Assembly (NCBI GenBank): GCA_947311845.1
Contig: CAMZMU010000111.1
Coordinates: 14,824,799 to 14,888,798 of the forward strand
Direction of reading: 5' to 3'
Source: Poa pratensis
Taxonomy: Eukaryota > Streptophyta > Magnoliopsida > Poales > Poaceae
Length of the DNA stretch: 64,000 bases
Shown piece by piece: positions 32,354 to 42,926 of this stretch; the stretch's first letter is position 1; each line of letters begins with the position of its first letter. Under the pieces are notes generated by a model, which saw nothing but the letters and a program-made list of their open reading frames with translations, was not told the origin of the DNA and did not search any database. The position numbers were made by a program, and so were the translations under genes.

Positions 32354-33996
32354 TGTTGGAAATATGCCCTTGAGGCAATAATAAAGAGTTATTATCATAT
32401 TTCCATGTTCATGGTAATGTTTATTCTCCATGCTATAATTGTATTAACCGGAAACCTAATACATATGTGGTTATGTAAACAACACAGAGTCCCTAGTAAG
32501 CCTCTACTAGACTAGCTCGTTGATTAATGATGGTTATGGTTTCCTAACCATGGACATGAGTTGTCAATTAACAACGAGGTCATGTCATTGGAGAATGACG
32601 TGATGGACAGACCCAACCAAGCATAGCAATATTGATCGGATCAATAAGTATATATTGCCACGTCTTGTATTGTCAAGTATCCTGTTTCTTTGACCATGAG
32701 ATTATGTCTATCCCGGGTACTGAGGAATACGTCTTGGGGACTTCAAACGTCACTTTGTAACTGGGTGACTATAAAGGTGTCTTACAGGTTTCTCCGAAAG
32801 TACTTGTTGATTTGCATGTATCAAGACTGGGATTTGTCCCTCCGTGTGACGGAGAGATATACTCTGGGCCCACTCGGTAATGCACATTCGGTATCGCTTG
32901 TAAGCACGTGACTAAAGAGTTAGCCACATGGAATGTTGTATTATGGAACGAGTAAAGAGTACTTACTAGTAACGAGATTGAGCTAGGTACGGTGATACCG
33001 CCGATCAGATCTCGGGTAAGTAAAATATCGTGATACAAAGGAAATGGAATACGTTGACATTGTGGTTCACACCGATAACGATCTTCGTTGAACTTGTGGG
33101 AGTCATTATGGGCATCCAGGTCCCGCTAATGGTTATTGATCGTAGAGGAGTCTCGATCATATCCACTTGTTCTCGAACCCGTAGGGTCACACACTTAAAG
33201 TTCGGTAACGCTAGAGTAGCTTTGGAATAATTATAATGGTGAGACCGAAGGTTGTTCGGAGTCCCGGATAGGATCCGGGATATCACAAGGAGCTCTGGAA
33301 GAGTCCGGAGATAAAGTTTCATATATAGGAATGTGGTTTTTGGGTTCCGGAAAGGTTCAGGAATTAACCGATATTGTATCTGTGTTTTCCTGAAATGTTT
33401 CGGTGGGGCCCACTATCCCGAACGTCCCACTTAGGATATTTGGCAGTCAAGTTCCTTCCTTGAGAAGTCTTGGCAGCTAGGTTCCTTCCTGGGGAAGCCT
33501 TTGAGGCTGGTTCCTTCCTGGGGAAGCTCAAGAGGCAAGCCTCACAGCTCCTCCCCACATCCTACATAAGGAGGGTACCATTTGGGGAAAGAAAAAGATT
33601 GATTCCTAAGCCGGTACACTTCCTCTTGCTCCTTTCTCTTGTGGTCTTGGCTTGGCGAAGCCCTGCCCGCGTGAGAGCTCACCGAACCACCACACCGTCG
33701 TGCTGCTAGTTTGGATCCCATCTACTTCTCCTTCAAGCTTGCTGGATCAAGAAGAGGAGACGTTGCTGAGCCATACGTGTGTAAATCTCGGAGGCACCAC
33801 TCGTTGTGGTGCTGATCGGAGTGAACCGCATCAAGGTCTACACCAAGCTGCGTTGTGATTAACGTCCAACGCTCGTTTTCTTCGAGGGTATGTTGATTAC
33901 CCTCCCCGTTACTTGCATCTCGTTAGATAAGATCTTTGGGTGTTGCTTCCGCATGTGAGAGAAATTTTTTGATTTTCTGTCGCGCATGTCCCTACA
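32354..33996 (+). repeat. 3' LTR of the BARE/Angela-like element
   Basis: 1,643 bp, TGTTGGAAATATGCC to CCCTACA, followed by TSD GGGTT. Confidence 0.92.
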
Positions 33997-34001
33997 GGGT
34001 T

Positions 34002-35944
34002 GTTTGGCGAAAGTCAATATACCAATTCCCAAGAAGCGCAAGTTTGGACCAAAAACTGTGGATTGTGTTTTTCTGGGCTATGCTTTCCATAGCATTGGTT
34101 ATAGATTTTTTATAGTAAAATCTAAGGTATCCGACGTTCATGTTGGTACTATTTTGGAGTCGAAGGATGAGACTTTCTTTGAGGATATCTTTTCGATGAA
34201 GGATATTCCTAGCTCATAAAATCAGGAGATACCTAATATATCTAGTTAGGAATTGGTTGATATTCCTGATCCTACCATTTCAATAGAACACACTGATAAT
34301 CCTGTGGAGGATGACAATGAAGTTCCTGTTAGGAGCAAGAGACAGAGGACTGCAAAGTCCTTTGGTGATGATTTCATTGTGTACCTTGTGGATGACACAC
34401 CCAGTACCATTTCAGAAGCTTATGCATCTCTTGATGCTGACTACTGGAAGGAAGCTGTCCGAAACGAGATGGATTCCATCTTGCCTAACGGAACCTGGGA
34501 AGTCACTAATCGTCCTTATGGGTGTAAACCTGTAGGATGTAAGTGGGTGTTCAAGAAAAATCTTAGGCCTGATGGTACTATTGAGAAGTACAAGGCGCGG
34601 CTTGTGGCCAAGGGTTATACCCAGAAAGAAGGTGAAGACTTTTTTGATACTTATTCACCTGTGCCTAGACTGACCACGATCCGAGTGCTACTTTCGTTGG
34701 CTGCCTCGCATGGTCTTCTCGTTCTTCAAATGGACGTTAAGACGGCTTTCCTAAATGGAGAGTTAGACGAGGAAATTTACATGGATCAGCCCGATGGTTT
34801 TGTAGTACCTGGTCAGGAAGCAAAGGTGTGCAAGTTGTTGAAGTCTTTATATGGCCTGAAGCAAGCTCCTAAGCAATGGCATGAAAAGTTTGAAAGAACT
34901 TTAACTGCTGCAGGTTTCGTTGCAAACGAATCTGACAAGTGTGTGTACTATCGCCATGGTGGGGGCGAGGGAGTTATTCTCTGTCTGTATGTCGATGACA
35001 TACTGATCTTTGGAACCAACCTTGAATTGATTAAGGAGGTTAAGGATTTCTTATCTCGTTGTTTTGAGATGAAGGATCTAGGAGTGGCTGATGTTATCTT
35101 GAACATCAAGCTGCTGAGAGATGGTAATGGTGGGATTACACTGCTTCAGTCTCACTATGTGGAAAAGGTCTTGAGTCGCTTCGGGTATGACGACTGTAAG
35201 CCTTCTCCGACACCATATGATCCTAGTGTGTTGCTTCGAAAGAATCAACAGAGTGCTAGAGATCACTTGAGATATTCTCAGATTATTGGCTCGCTTATGT
35301 ATTTGGCTTGTGCCACGAGGCCTGACATCTCTTTTGTTGTGAGCAAGTTGAGCCGGTTTGTTTCTAATCCGGGAGATGATCATTGGCATGCTCTTGAGAG
35401 AGTTATGCGTTATTTAAAAGGCACTGCGAGTTATGGAATTCACTACTCCGGGTATCCGAGGGTACTGGAGGTTTATAGTGATTCAAACGGGATATCTGAT
35501 GCTGATGAGATTAAGGCCATGAGTGGTTACGTGTTTACACTCGGTAGTGGCGCTGTTTCCTGGAAGTCTTGCAAGCAGACCATCTTAACGAGGTCAACTA
35601 TGGAAGAAGAACTCACAGCGTTAGACACAACCACTATTGAAACAGAGTGGCTTCGTGAGCTCTTGATGGACTTACTTGTGGTTGAAAAACCAATACCCGT
35701 TATCCTTATGAACTGTGATAATCAAACTGTGATAGTTAAGATTAAAAGTTCTAAGGATAATTTGAAGTCATCAAGGCATGTGAAGAGGAGATTGAAATAT
35801 GTCAGAAAATTGAGAAACTCCGGAATTATTGCGTTGGATTATATCCAAACGTCTAAGAACTTGACAGATCCCTTCACAAAGGGTTTATCACGTAATGTGA
35901 TAGATAGTGCATCGAGAGAGATGGGTTTGAGACCCACGGTATGA
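34002..35944 (+). pseudogene. Copia pol, 3' half: integrase end, reverse transcriptase, RNase H
   Basis: Continues the pol frame interrupted at 18158. After the integrase tail (LAKVNIPIP...VFLGYAFHSIGYRFF) there are two in-frame nonsense codons, TAA at 34217 and TAG at 34247. From 34250 the frame is open to the stop at 35942-35944. The reverse transcriptase has WVFKKNLRPDGTIEKYKARL, LQMDVKTAFLNG and the catalytic YVDDILIFG. RNase H follows, partly degraded (VYSDSNGISDADE where YSDADWAGD is usual), ending LTDPFTKGLS. This is the best-preserved polymerase in the window. It lacks only what the stops and upstream frameshifts break; activity is unlikely. Confidence 0.88.
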
Positions 35945-36476
35945 GTTGTCCACAGTGGTAAACCATTCTATGTGATCGGAGATCCCATGAATTAGAAGTG
36001 GGAGACAAGTTGTTGGTCAGCTGGAAGGAGAGTATCCCTACATTACTGTTCCCACTCAGTGAAGATGCAATACTCTCCTGATCTGCATGGCAGGTTGATA
36101 TTTGTCTTAATGTATTCCAAGTGGCTTACTTTTATAAGCGGAGATGTTGTCCAGCAGAACATCTCTTGAGGAATACACCTATATGAGTCTGACTATTAAA
36201 TGTCGTAGTCTATGAGAGTTGGGTGCTCTTTAATAAACTCATGAAAGGTTTTGGAGTATGACGCATAAGCTCCACCCGCGGGGAAGCCTTGCGGCAGCCC
36301 AGTATCGGTCAAAGATTTGTGTGAAACTAGGTCGCAACAAACTCGTAGTTCAAGGCATAGTCCACTATCTAAGTTGTGATCTAGTGTAGCATAAATTTTT
36401 AAGTGGAAGTTCAACTTAACAGTCTCCACTAAGCACCGGTATATAATACAATGTTTTGGAACTGAATGATGAGATG
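35945..36476 (+). other. Copia 3' non-coding region before the 3' LTR
   Basis: Untranslated tail between pol and LTR. A clear polypurine tract is missing before the LTR. A diverged, decayed copy of the same kind of region is at about 40375-40800. Confidence 0.6.
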
Positions 36477-37390
36477 TGTCCATGGCCCAATTAAATCCAG
36501 ATTTTGCACATGGCCCAATTAAATTCTGAAAATCTCGTGGCCCATTTATATGGCTGGTTTGGGGACTAAAGTTTAGTCCAACATTGCTAGTTGGGAGAGA
36601 GTTGCACCACTTTATAAGATGGAGTGTTGTGCTACTTGGTGTGCTTGTGAGAACAGAAGACTCTCTCCCGCGCACTCCTCCTCCTCCGCCGCCGCTCGCT
36701 CGTCTCTCGCCGAGCCGAGTTATATTTTTGTAGTCCGGGAAAATTTATTGAGTCATTGATTAATAATTAACAGACGCGTTAATTGTTTTGCCGTTTCCGA
36801 TTCTTTTGGATCGTGGAGACGTTACCGACTCGATCGTGGGCTGCGCCCAAGTCCTACCCGACCCGCGCTATATAAGCAGAGGAAAACCCTAGCCGCTAGA
36901 ACACACGCAACACATGGTCGCTCGTCATCCTAGTTCCAGAACCTTGCGCCGCCGTATTCCAAGTCTTCTCCATCCCGTCTTCCAGCGTGCACCGATTGAA
37001 GGGACAGTAGGCCTCCGGAACCCCGTCTCTTGTGATCCTGTACGGGAGAGGGGCGATCAGAATTTTGGAGAGCGCACTCGCGCAACTACTGGCTTCGAGT
37101 TCTTCCCCAACGACGATTTCTTCCCCGACATCGACAGCCTCTTCATCGACGACATGGCTGACGCTTCCGCTTCTGCTTCCGCTGTCGCTGCTGCCACACT
37201 GTATGATCTCCTGATCTTCCTGTTCGAGTTACTACTACAATTTCTGCTAGTAGTATTTGCTGTAGATTTGTTCTGTGTATCTATTGTTTTAGCAGATCGC
37301 ATGATTAGTTTAATTCCGATTATTCTAGTCTTAAATTGTTTACTGTTTTCACGGATTAAATCAATTGCTAAATTGCTTATATATTCAACA
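36477..37390 (+). repeat. 3' LTR of the split Copia element (shortened start)
   Basis: Matches the 5' LTR from 15162 onward and ends TATATTCAACA, followed by TSD TTAAT. The first 32 bp of the 5' LTR have no clear match here; the sequence before 36477 is different. It has its own TATA box (36869) and leader ATG (36914). Confidence 0.83.
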
Positions 37391-37398
37391 TTAATTTC

Positions 37399-37409
37399 AA
37401 AAAAAAAAA
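37399..37409 (+). other. Poly(A) tail of the base-layer LINE
   Basis: A run of 11 A, only a few bases after the Copia TSD. Joined to 14895-15129 it completes a LINE 3' end. Confidence 0.6.
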
Positions 37410-37959
37410 CATGGTCACACATGATAATGAATTCAGTGATCTTTAATTTCCTTCACAATCAGAATGGATGGAACTATCATAAGCGCATACTTTTTCGCAT
37501 GCATTTAATTTATTCCTGTATCTGATGATGATTTTACCCGAGACTGAAAGTGAGGAAACTTCACGTCTCCGCGAGGTAAATCATCTAGTCTGCGGCTCTG
37601 CGCACTGGAATCCTCGAGTAGTTTGGCCGGTGGCGTCAAAGTTACGCAGTCAATGCTCACACTTTCGTTCTCGGTTGCGGATTAGATGTGAACGCCAGCA
37701 CCGCAGAGCTCGATGCGGTATTTTACTCCTCGGACAGTGCTCACCGTTTTGTTTTGTTGCGTTTCCGCTCTCCAGGCCACCGACTAGCTCTGGACTTCTG
37801 ATTATTTAGCTCGGTGCTCAAAGCACGACGACTTGCCAATGTCAGAGGCTCGGAGCGCCGCCCGCCCGGGTTCACGGTCACCAACTCCACTCGCGCTCGC
37901 TCCAAAGCACCACTGCTAATCCTGCATTTCTGCGTGCCCTCCGCCGTGGCAGAACCCGC
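37410..37959 (+). other. Upstream region of the plantacyanin gene
   Basis: 550 bp between the LINE tail and the TATA box. It becomes GC-rich from about 37560. I see no repeats or genes in it; it probably contains the promoter. Confidence 0.5.
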
Positions 37960-37968
37960 TATAAAAGG
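37960..37968 (+). promoter_or_regulatory. TATA box of the plantacyanin gene
   Basis: TATAAAAGG, 120 bp before the chosen ATG. Transcription would start near 37990, downstream of the in-frame ATG at 37981, which favours the ATG at 38080. Confidence 0.75.
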
Positions 37969-38079
37969 CCACACCCGTGTGTGGCAACTTGCAGCTCCGT
38001 CTCTCTTCTCTGCAAGCTCAAGTTCACTGTCACCGTTGTCGTCGTCGGTGTAGCTAGCGGAGTAAGCGGTGCGCGCACG

Positions 38080-38575
38080 ATGGCTCTGGGAAGAGGCAGT
38101 GCGAGCAATGGCGCCACCGTCGTTCTCGGCGCCGCGGGGCTGTTGATCGGCTTTCTCGTGATGAGCGGCGGCCCAGCTCTTGCCGATGCGGCGAAGTACA
38201 CGGTCGGCGACTACGGGGGCTGGAAGTTCAACGTCGGCGGGTGGGAAAAAGGGAAGACGTTCCGCGCCGGCGACGTGCTCGGTGAGCTCTAAATCTGTAT
38301 ATGCGTATATGCTTTTGAGTGACACGATCAATGCAGCCAGCAACGTGCCTGACGCGCGAGCTGTTCATTGTGCAGAGTTCAAGTATAACGGGGCGGTGCA
38401 CAACGTGGCGGCGGTGAACGCGGCGGCGTACCGCAGCTGCGTAATTCCCAAGGGCAAGAAGGCGCTGCGCAGCGGCCACGACAAGGTGAAGCTCGTTAAG
38501 GGCATGCACTACTTCGTCTGCACCGTGCCCGGCCACTGCCAGGCCAACATGAAGATGGCCGTCAGGGTCATCTAA
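38080..38575 (+). CDS. Plantacyanin / basic blue copper protein (2 exons)
   Basis: Exons 38080-38281 and 38376-38575; the 94-bp intron runs GTGAGC to TGCAG and splits a Glu codon. The product is 133 residues. Residues 1-35 are a signal peptide ending ALA-DA, so the protein is secreted to the apoplast. The mature part is one plastocyanin-like domain starting KYTVGDYGGWKFN. All type-1 copper ligands are visible: His in GAVHNV, then Cys, His and Met in VCTVPGHCQANM. The cysteine in YRSC and that in PGHC would form the usual disulfide. There is no GPI-anchor tail or Pro-rich extension, so it is the short plantacyanin type rather than uclacyanin or early nodulin. These small proteins carry one copper and are linked to redox, cell-wall and reproductive functions. 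I reject the start at 37981 because it lies only 13 bp after the TATA box. Confidence 0.93.
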
Positions 38576-39059
38576 TGGATTAGCTAGTAATCAGAGAGTA
38601 CATGCTTACATCAAGATCGATCAAAACCTTCCAAGGGTCTGCTTAATGCATACATCAACTGTTAGTTTGCTTCGTCAATCTAGTGGCGTGCGTTTTAGTT
38701 CCTCAGCATGTACGTCCACGTGTAAGAGTTTGCTTTTATTTTGAGCAAGTGTACTTGTTGTGCTCTTTCTGTTCAACTGGTGTTCTGCTTGCAACTAGCA
38801 TGTGGTTTACCATGATCTAGTGGAGCAGTAGTGTTTGTTAACTGTTTTTTTATTAAATGCACGAAGTGTTAGACTTTAAATTAATAAATCTAAACGGCCA
38901 AATGTTACTAAGTGTTGAGGAGAACAACATACAAAGGCCACACATGTATAGGCAAACGACAAATAAGAAGAAAAAATCGCTGCCTAAAACGTTGAAGACT
39001 TCGGACACCGGATCGCTCGTTGACCAAGATAGACCCAAATAAGATAGACAATATATCGA
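38576..39059 (+). other. 3' flank of the plantacyanin gene
   Basis: 3' untranslated and intergenic sequence. No canonical AATAAA is obvious; T-rich stretches lie at about 38725-38780. Nothing else is recognised. Confidence 0.4.
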
Positions 39060-39195
39060 TGGAAAATTGAAAAACCCCTCAAGTTATAGCATTGAAATAT
39101 GTCCAAACGAGTAAAAATTTGACAGATCCTTTTACAATGGTTTATTAAGATAGACAATGCATCGATAGAGATGGATTTGATATCCAATTCAGTTG
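39060..39195 (+). pseudogene. Decayed Copia RNase H end, left part
   Basis: It reads IALKYVQTSKNLTDPFT, equivalent to IALDYIQTSKNLTDPFT at about 35838-35880 in the Copia above, then degrades. It is interrupted at 39196 by a retroposon. Confidence 0.75.
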
Positions 39196-40357
39196 GTCTG
39201 TCATATTCTTCGCTCGGAGTGACCTCTCCTCCCTCTCGCCCCCGCGCGGCGATAGGGGGGAACCCTAGCGCCGCCGCCGCCAAGACCACCCCTACCTCTC
39301 CTCCCTCCTCCTCCCCGCTGCCACCTAGGGCGCGGCCAGGCAAAGCCTGGGCGTTGCCGGCGGCGGGGGGGATTTCTTCGTCCTCGTTTGAAGATGGCGC
39401 CGGCGCGGGTTGGTCCATGGATCTCGGGCGTGGCGCAGCCGCGGGGCGCCATGGCGACGTCGAGGAATCGGCGGCGTGACGGTCGACGTGGATCCCCGAC
39501 CCTCCTTGCGCAGATCGGCGTGGTGGAAGACAAGGATCTCTCCGGCGGCTCGGCCCTTTGGGCTGTGCGCGGGGGGATCCAAACGGGACTAGGTGCTCGG
39601 GTGGCGATGCTCACCGTTGGTGGCGTGCCAAGCCCGGCATCTGCTCTCGGTTGATCTGGGTTCTCGATGATGGCCGGTGAAAGCCGGGCTCTGACGCGGT
39701 CGGGGCCGATGACGGCGGCGCCCGTGGGCGTCGGTACCTTGATGAAGGCGTCGTCGCTGTGATTCGTCCACCCACCGCCCCGCCCAGATGTTCCGGGGGA
39801 AACCCTAGATCTGGTTGTACCGGATCGGACGATGGCGGCACGTTGGTGTCGCTCTTCCCTCTTGGGGGCATCGTTTTGGAACACGTGATGCCTGGAGTGG
39901 TCTACCGGTGGAACGGAGTTTTTCCCACCACGATGAAGACGACGGATCTTGGCGGCATGGTGCAGCGGAGATTTGACGATGGTCGTGGCTAGGTGGACTC
40001 GCGCAGGGTGGAGGCGCAGCTTGGTGTCTTGGTGGCATCGGCCGCAGGCCTGACGAGAGTTCTGCTTCGAGCTGCACGCTGGAGTTGGGTTGAGGGAAGA
40101 GGTTGGAGGCGATCTCCGGAGCAGATGCACAAGGCGCTGCTTTCGATATATTAGCCAGGGAGCCGGCGACGGTTGTGGCCGGGGTACAAGACCCCGATTG
40201 CATCTGTCGTTTGTGCTAGTTGTGGTGTTTTCACTGTTGGTGGATTCAGCTTGTATTTTCGTTGTAAGGCTTTTACCAGCTATGTTGAATAAAAGAAATA
40301 AAGCGGCCGTATGCATCTTTTCGATGCAGAGGCTGGGGCGACCCTTTTCTAAAAAAA
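39196..40357 (+). mobile_element. Poly(A)-tailed non-LTR retroposon with GC-rich body
   Basis: About 1.16 kb, starting with a short TC-rich and then very GC-rich leader (CCCTAGCG near 39263). It ends with AATAAA motifs, a perfect TGCATC-TTTTC-GATGCA stem-loop (40312-40328) and a run of 8 A (40351-40358). AGTTG at 39191-39195 and 40358-40362 may be a 5-bp TSD. Both flanks belong to the same Copia remnant, so this is an insertion. The 3' end resembles that of cereal LINEs, from memory; no endonuclease or reverse transcriptase is coded, so it would move in trans. Confidence 0.65.
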
Positions 40358-40945
40358 AGTTGCCGAGGGGTTAACCCAAGGTCCCAAGCTATGTGATCGA
40401 AATCCCACAATTAGGACATGGTAAAACAAGTTGGATTAATTGGTAGAGAGAATCTTAAATAAACTTCCACTTCGCTTCATCTGCAATTCTCTCATGTAAT
40501 ATTGTTAGGCAGGTTAATATGTGTTAGCGCGTTCTGTTTGGCTCTTGATGACTAAAGATACTGTCCAACAAAGCGATCTTGATAGAACAAACCTATATGA
40601 GCCACAGTGTTGGTCATAGTGCATGAGATTTGTGTTATCTTTAGTAAGCTCGTGAAAGGCTAAGAAGTATGACTATGATCCAACCACGGGGTACTCTTGA
40701 CAGCGTAGTACTCGTAAAGATGTTGATTGAAATTTGATGCACAAAACTCAGAATAATCCATTGGTCAGTTGTAGTCAAGCATATGTGCCTCTAAAATGTG
40801 GTGGGGTTATTGGATTTTATGCGTCTAGGCCCATTTAGCCAAACAAATGCTGAAAATATCAAAGACTCGTTCAAATCAGTTGCATGACAGATATAAAAAA
40901 TAGGACTACGATTAGTCCCACATTCCTACTGTCAAAGAGATTGTC
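40358..40945 (+). pseudogene. Decayed Copia 3' non-coding region and LTR start
   Basis: Continues the remnant of 39060. TATGTGATCGAAATCCCA resembles the sequence just after pol in the intact copy (about 35970). Later parts (GAAAGGCTAAGAAGTATGACTATGATCC shown only by position, about 40653) parallel 36241-36275. GGACTACGATTAGTCCCACA near 40904 is the LTR word GGACTAAAGTTTAGTCCCACA of the 5' LTR, diverged. Confidence 0.6.
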
Positions 40946-40960
40946 CTATTTACAGGGACA

Positions 40961-41335
40961 CGGCATTTCGGGTCACGGGTGCGGATGCACCCGTTATGTA
41001 AAACATTTTTAAAATGTCAAAAAAATCCAAATAAAAAGTGGGATATAACATGATGACATTTAATGTTAGCAAAAAAAGTTTTGTGAAGAAAAGAGATTTT
41101 TAGTGACCTGTGAAAAAAGACAAAAAAACAATCGCGTACAAAGTCATTTTGAAAAACCGAATTTGTCTTTTTGTACAGCCCAAAAAATGTATTTTCTTCA
41201 TGAAACTTATTGGGCTAACATTAATTAAATGTCATCTAGTATATCCAAAAAAAAATATTTGAATTTTTTTGACATTTTGAAAAATGTTTTTAAGCAGTGG
41301 GTGCATCTAGATCTATGAGCCGATATGGATTTCCG
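40961..41335. mobile_element. MITE with ~55-bp inverted termini, Mutator-like
   Basis: 375 bp between two copies of CTATTTACAGGGACA (40946-40960 and 41336-41350). The ends are inverted repeats; the clearest part is GATGCACCC followed by AAAACATTTTT-AAAATGTCAAAAAAATT on one side and its complement on the other. The centre is AT-rich and non-coding. A 15-bp direct repeat is longer than the 9 bp usual for Mutator, so the exact edges are uncertain. Confidence 0.65.
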
Positions 41336-41350
41336 CTATTTACAGGGACA

Positions 41351-41863
41351 AATCTTTAACCCTCTAAGTGAGTGAGAATAGGAGCAGCTCAAGTGCACTA
41401 CGCATCCGCCACCCGCCTCGCCACACATCATAAGCGTGTCGAGATTCGAGTTAGAACTTGTTTAGGTGGAAAATTGAATTTTTGTTTGATACATCAACTC
41501 TATGTGTACTTGTCAAGAGGCGTGTTCATGTATGACGCGTGCCACACCACTCATTATCGTCTTCCACTGTCTATTTTGTTTTGTTGTAACGGTTACAAAC
41601 TCCGCCGTCTCGGTGACCGTGTGCATGGTCACCGGGAGAGCAGACCCGAAAAGCCTGATACATAAAAATTTACACAGAGAGAGGGACGGTAAACTTTTTG
41701 GGGGAGCGTCTCACCGCGACTGCTCGTCGAAGCACGTGTGCATCCTCTTCACCACAATGGTCTACAACGACAACGTTGCCGAGATGACCTTCCTGGTCGA
41801 CACGACATATGTGCTACTCTTCTCCGTGTTTACACTAGTATTTATCCATATGTAAATATGTTA
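41351..41863 (+). repeat. Probable rest of the decayed Copia LTR
   Basis: Weakly parallels the Copia LTR: a GC-rich CGCATCCGCCACCCGCC stretch, then CTTTTTGGGGGAGCGTCTCACCGCGACTGCT near 41696 (position given for the longer run), resembling the LTR segment near 15797. The end is not defined. Short frames are not considered genes. Confidence 0.4.
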
Positions 41864-41865
41864 TA

Positions 41866-41987
41866 CTCCCTCCGTCTCAAAATAAGTGTCTCAAATTTAT
41901 ACAAAAGTAGATGTATCTAAACATGTTTCATGTTTAGATACATCCATTTTTGGCAAACTTGAGACAGTTATTTTGGGACGGAGGGAG
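41866..41987. mobile_element. Stowaway MITE (Tc1/Mariner-type)
   Basis: 122 bp, CTCCCTCCGT at one end and ACGGAGGGAG at the other, flanked by TA on both sides (41864-41865 and 41988-41989). The whole element is a near-palindrome, as is standard for Triticeae Stowaway elements. Confidence 0.95.
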
Positions 41988-42097
41988 TATATGTCTAAAT
42001 TTGTTGTATGTGGTTAGATTTGCATCGTTGTTTTTTCTTAATTAAACTCAACCATTTTTTTAATATTATAACACTTCCCCTCACTACATCACGGTTG

Positions 42098-42455
42098 AGA
42101 TTTAGAGGCACTTCAAAGTGCCCCTAAATGTCACTTTTGTGCCCCTAAAAGTATTTGGGGCACTTTTTTTAAGTGCCACATTTACTTGTGTCTAAAAGTT
42201 TCAGGGGCACTTTCTAATGTGCCCAAGAAGTGCCCCTAAAAGTATTTATTAGAGGCACTATGGAAAGTGCCCCTAAATACATTTAGTGGCACTATGATAA
42301 ACTGCCCCTAAATGTATTTAGTGGCACTTTGAGGAAATGCCTCTAAATACATTTAGGGGCACTTTGAGGAAATGCCCCTAAATACAATTAGTGGCAGTAT
42401 CTCAAAATGCCCCTAAATGTATTAAGAGGCAGCTTGATTAACTGCCCCTAAATCA
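42098..42455. repeat. 5' subterminal repeats of the CACTA element
   Basis: About ten copies in both orientations of a word close to AAGTGCCCCTAAATGTATTT, spaced about 35-45 bp. The equivalents at the other end are at 48893-49130. In CACTA elements such repeats bind the transposition protein. Confidence 0.85.
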
Positions 42456-42841
42456 ATTGAGACCTTTCCTAGCAAATTCAAAATGAACCCTAAATCTGTT
42501 ATTCAAATCATAGCACACATCAATTCGAATCACAGTGTACAAATTACTTGAATCATATCACACATTCAATTCAGCATAAATCTGTTATTCAGTTCACATT
42601 ACAGCTGCAATCATCACAGCACCAGTTTCTAAACATCACAACATCAATTCAAATCGCAGTGTACAAATTACTTGAATCAATCTTCAGTTCACATTACACC
42701 TGCAATCATCACAGCACCATACTGAGCAAGTAATGCCATGGAGTGAAAATAAGTTGCAAACTTTAGTGGAAAGAATATACAAATCGCAAATAGTACCATT
42801 AAGAACCATCCTCGTCCACACCTATATATACATCGACTTAC

Positions 42842-42926
42842 CTTTTGGATGACTTCTAGTAGGTGTCATACAGAGTAGGGCAGCAGCATATGTGCTGAAC
42901 GGAACGAACAACGACTTTGATCCATT
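42842..42926 (-). other. Putative exon in the CACTA minus-strand transcript
   Basis: On the minus strand the segment lies between an acceptor ATGCTGCAG and a donor CCAAAAG/GTAAGT. It is open in one frame (NGSKSLFVPFSTYA...). No family recognised. Confidence 0.35.

Larger units (their letters stand above)
18159..33996 (+). mobile_element. BARE/WIS/Angela-like Copia retrotransposon, split by an Athila-type insertion
   Basis: 15,838 bp including the 7,611-bp nested element. The LTRs start TGTTGGAAATATGCC and end CCCTACA, and a tRNA-iMet primer site follows the 5' LTR: the signature of the Triticeae BARE/WIS/Angela group. By eye the LTRs differ at about 2-3% of positions plus two length changes. 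The internal region (about 4.9 kb after removing the nested element) keeps recognisable integrase, reverse transcriptase and RNase H stretches but is full of stops. The element is coding-dead although its LTRs and ends are intact. Confidence 0.93.
15130..37390 (+). mobile_element. Copia retrotransposon, split by the BARE/Angela-like insertion
   Basis: The host element is about 6.4 kb once 18159-34001 (the insertion plus one TSD copy) is removed. Order: 5' LTR, Gag (UBN2-type), CCHC knuckle, protease, integrase, reverse transcriptase, RNase H, 3' LTR, the domain order of Ty1/Copia. The TSD is TTAAT at 15125-15129 and 37391-37395. Damage: loss of the LTR/primer-site junction, a frameshift near 17520, another near 18090, nonsense codons at 34217 and 34247, and a shortened 3' LTR start. 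I cannot name the family with confidence. Confidence 0.88.

Noticed and set aside
37981..38079. Upstream in-frame ATG as the plantacyanin start
   Set aside because: It lies 13 bp after the TATA box, before the likely transcription start, and would put a non-standard extension ahead of a good signal peptide.
39201..40316. 371-codon minus-strand frame across the retroposon
   Set aside because: It is antisense to the poly(A)-tailed element, covers it almost end to end, and is Arg/Pro/His-rich without a domain; stop codons are simply rare in this GC-rich sequence.
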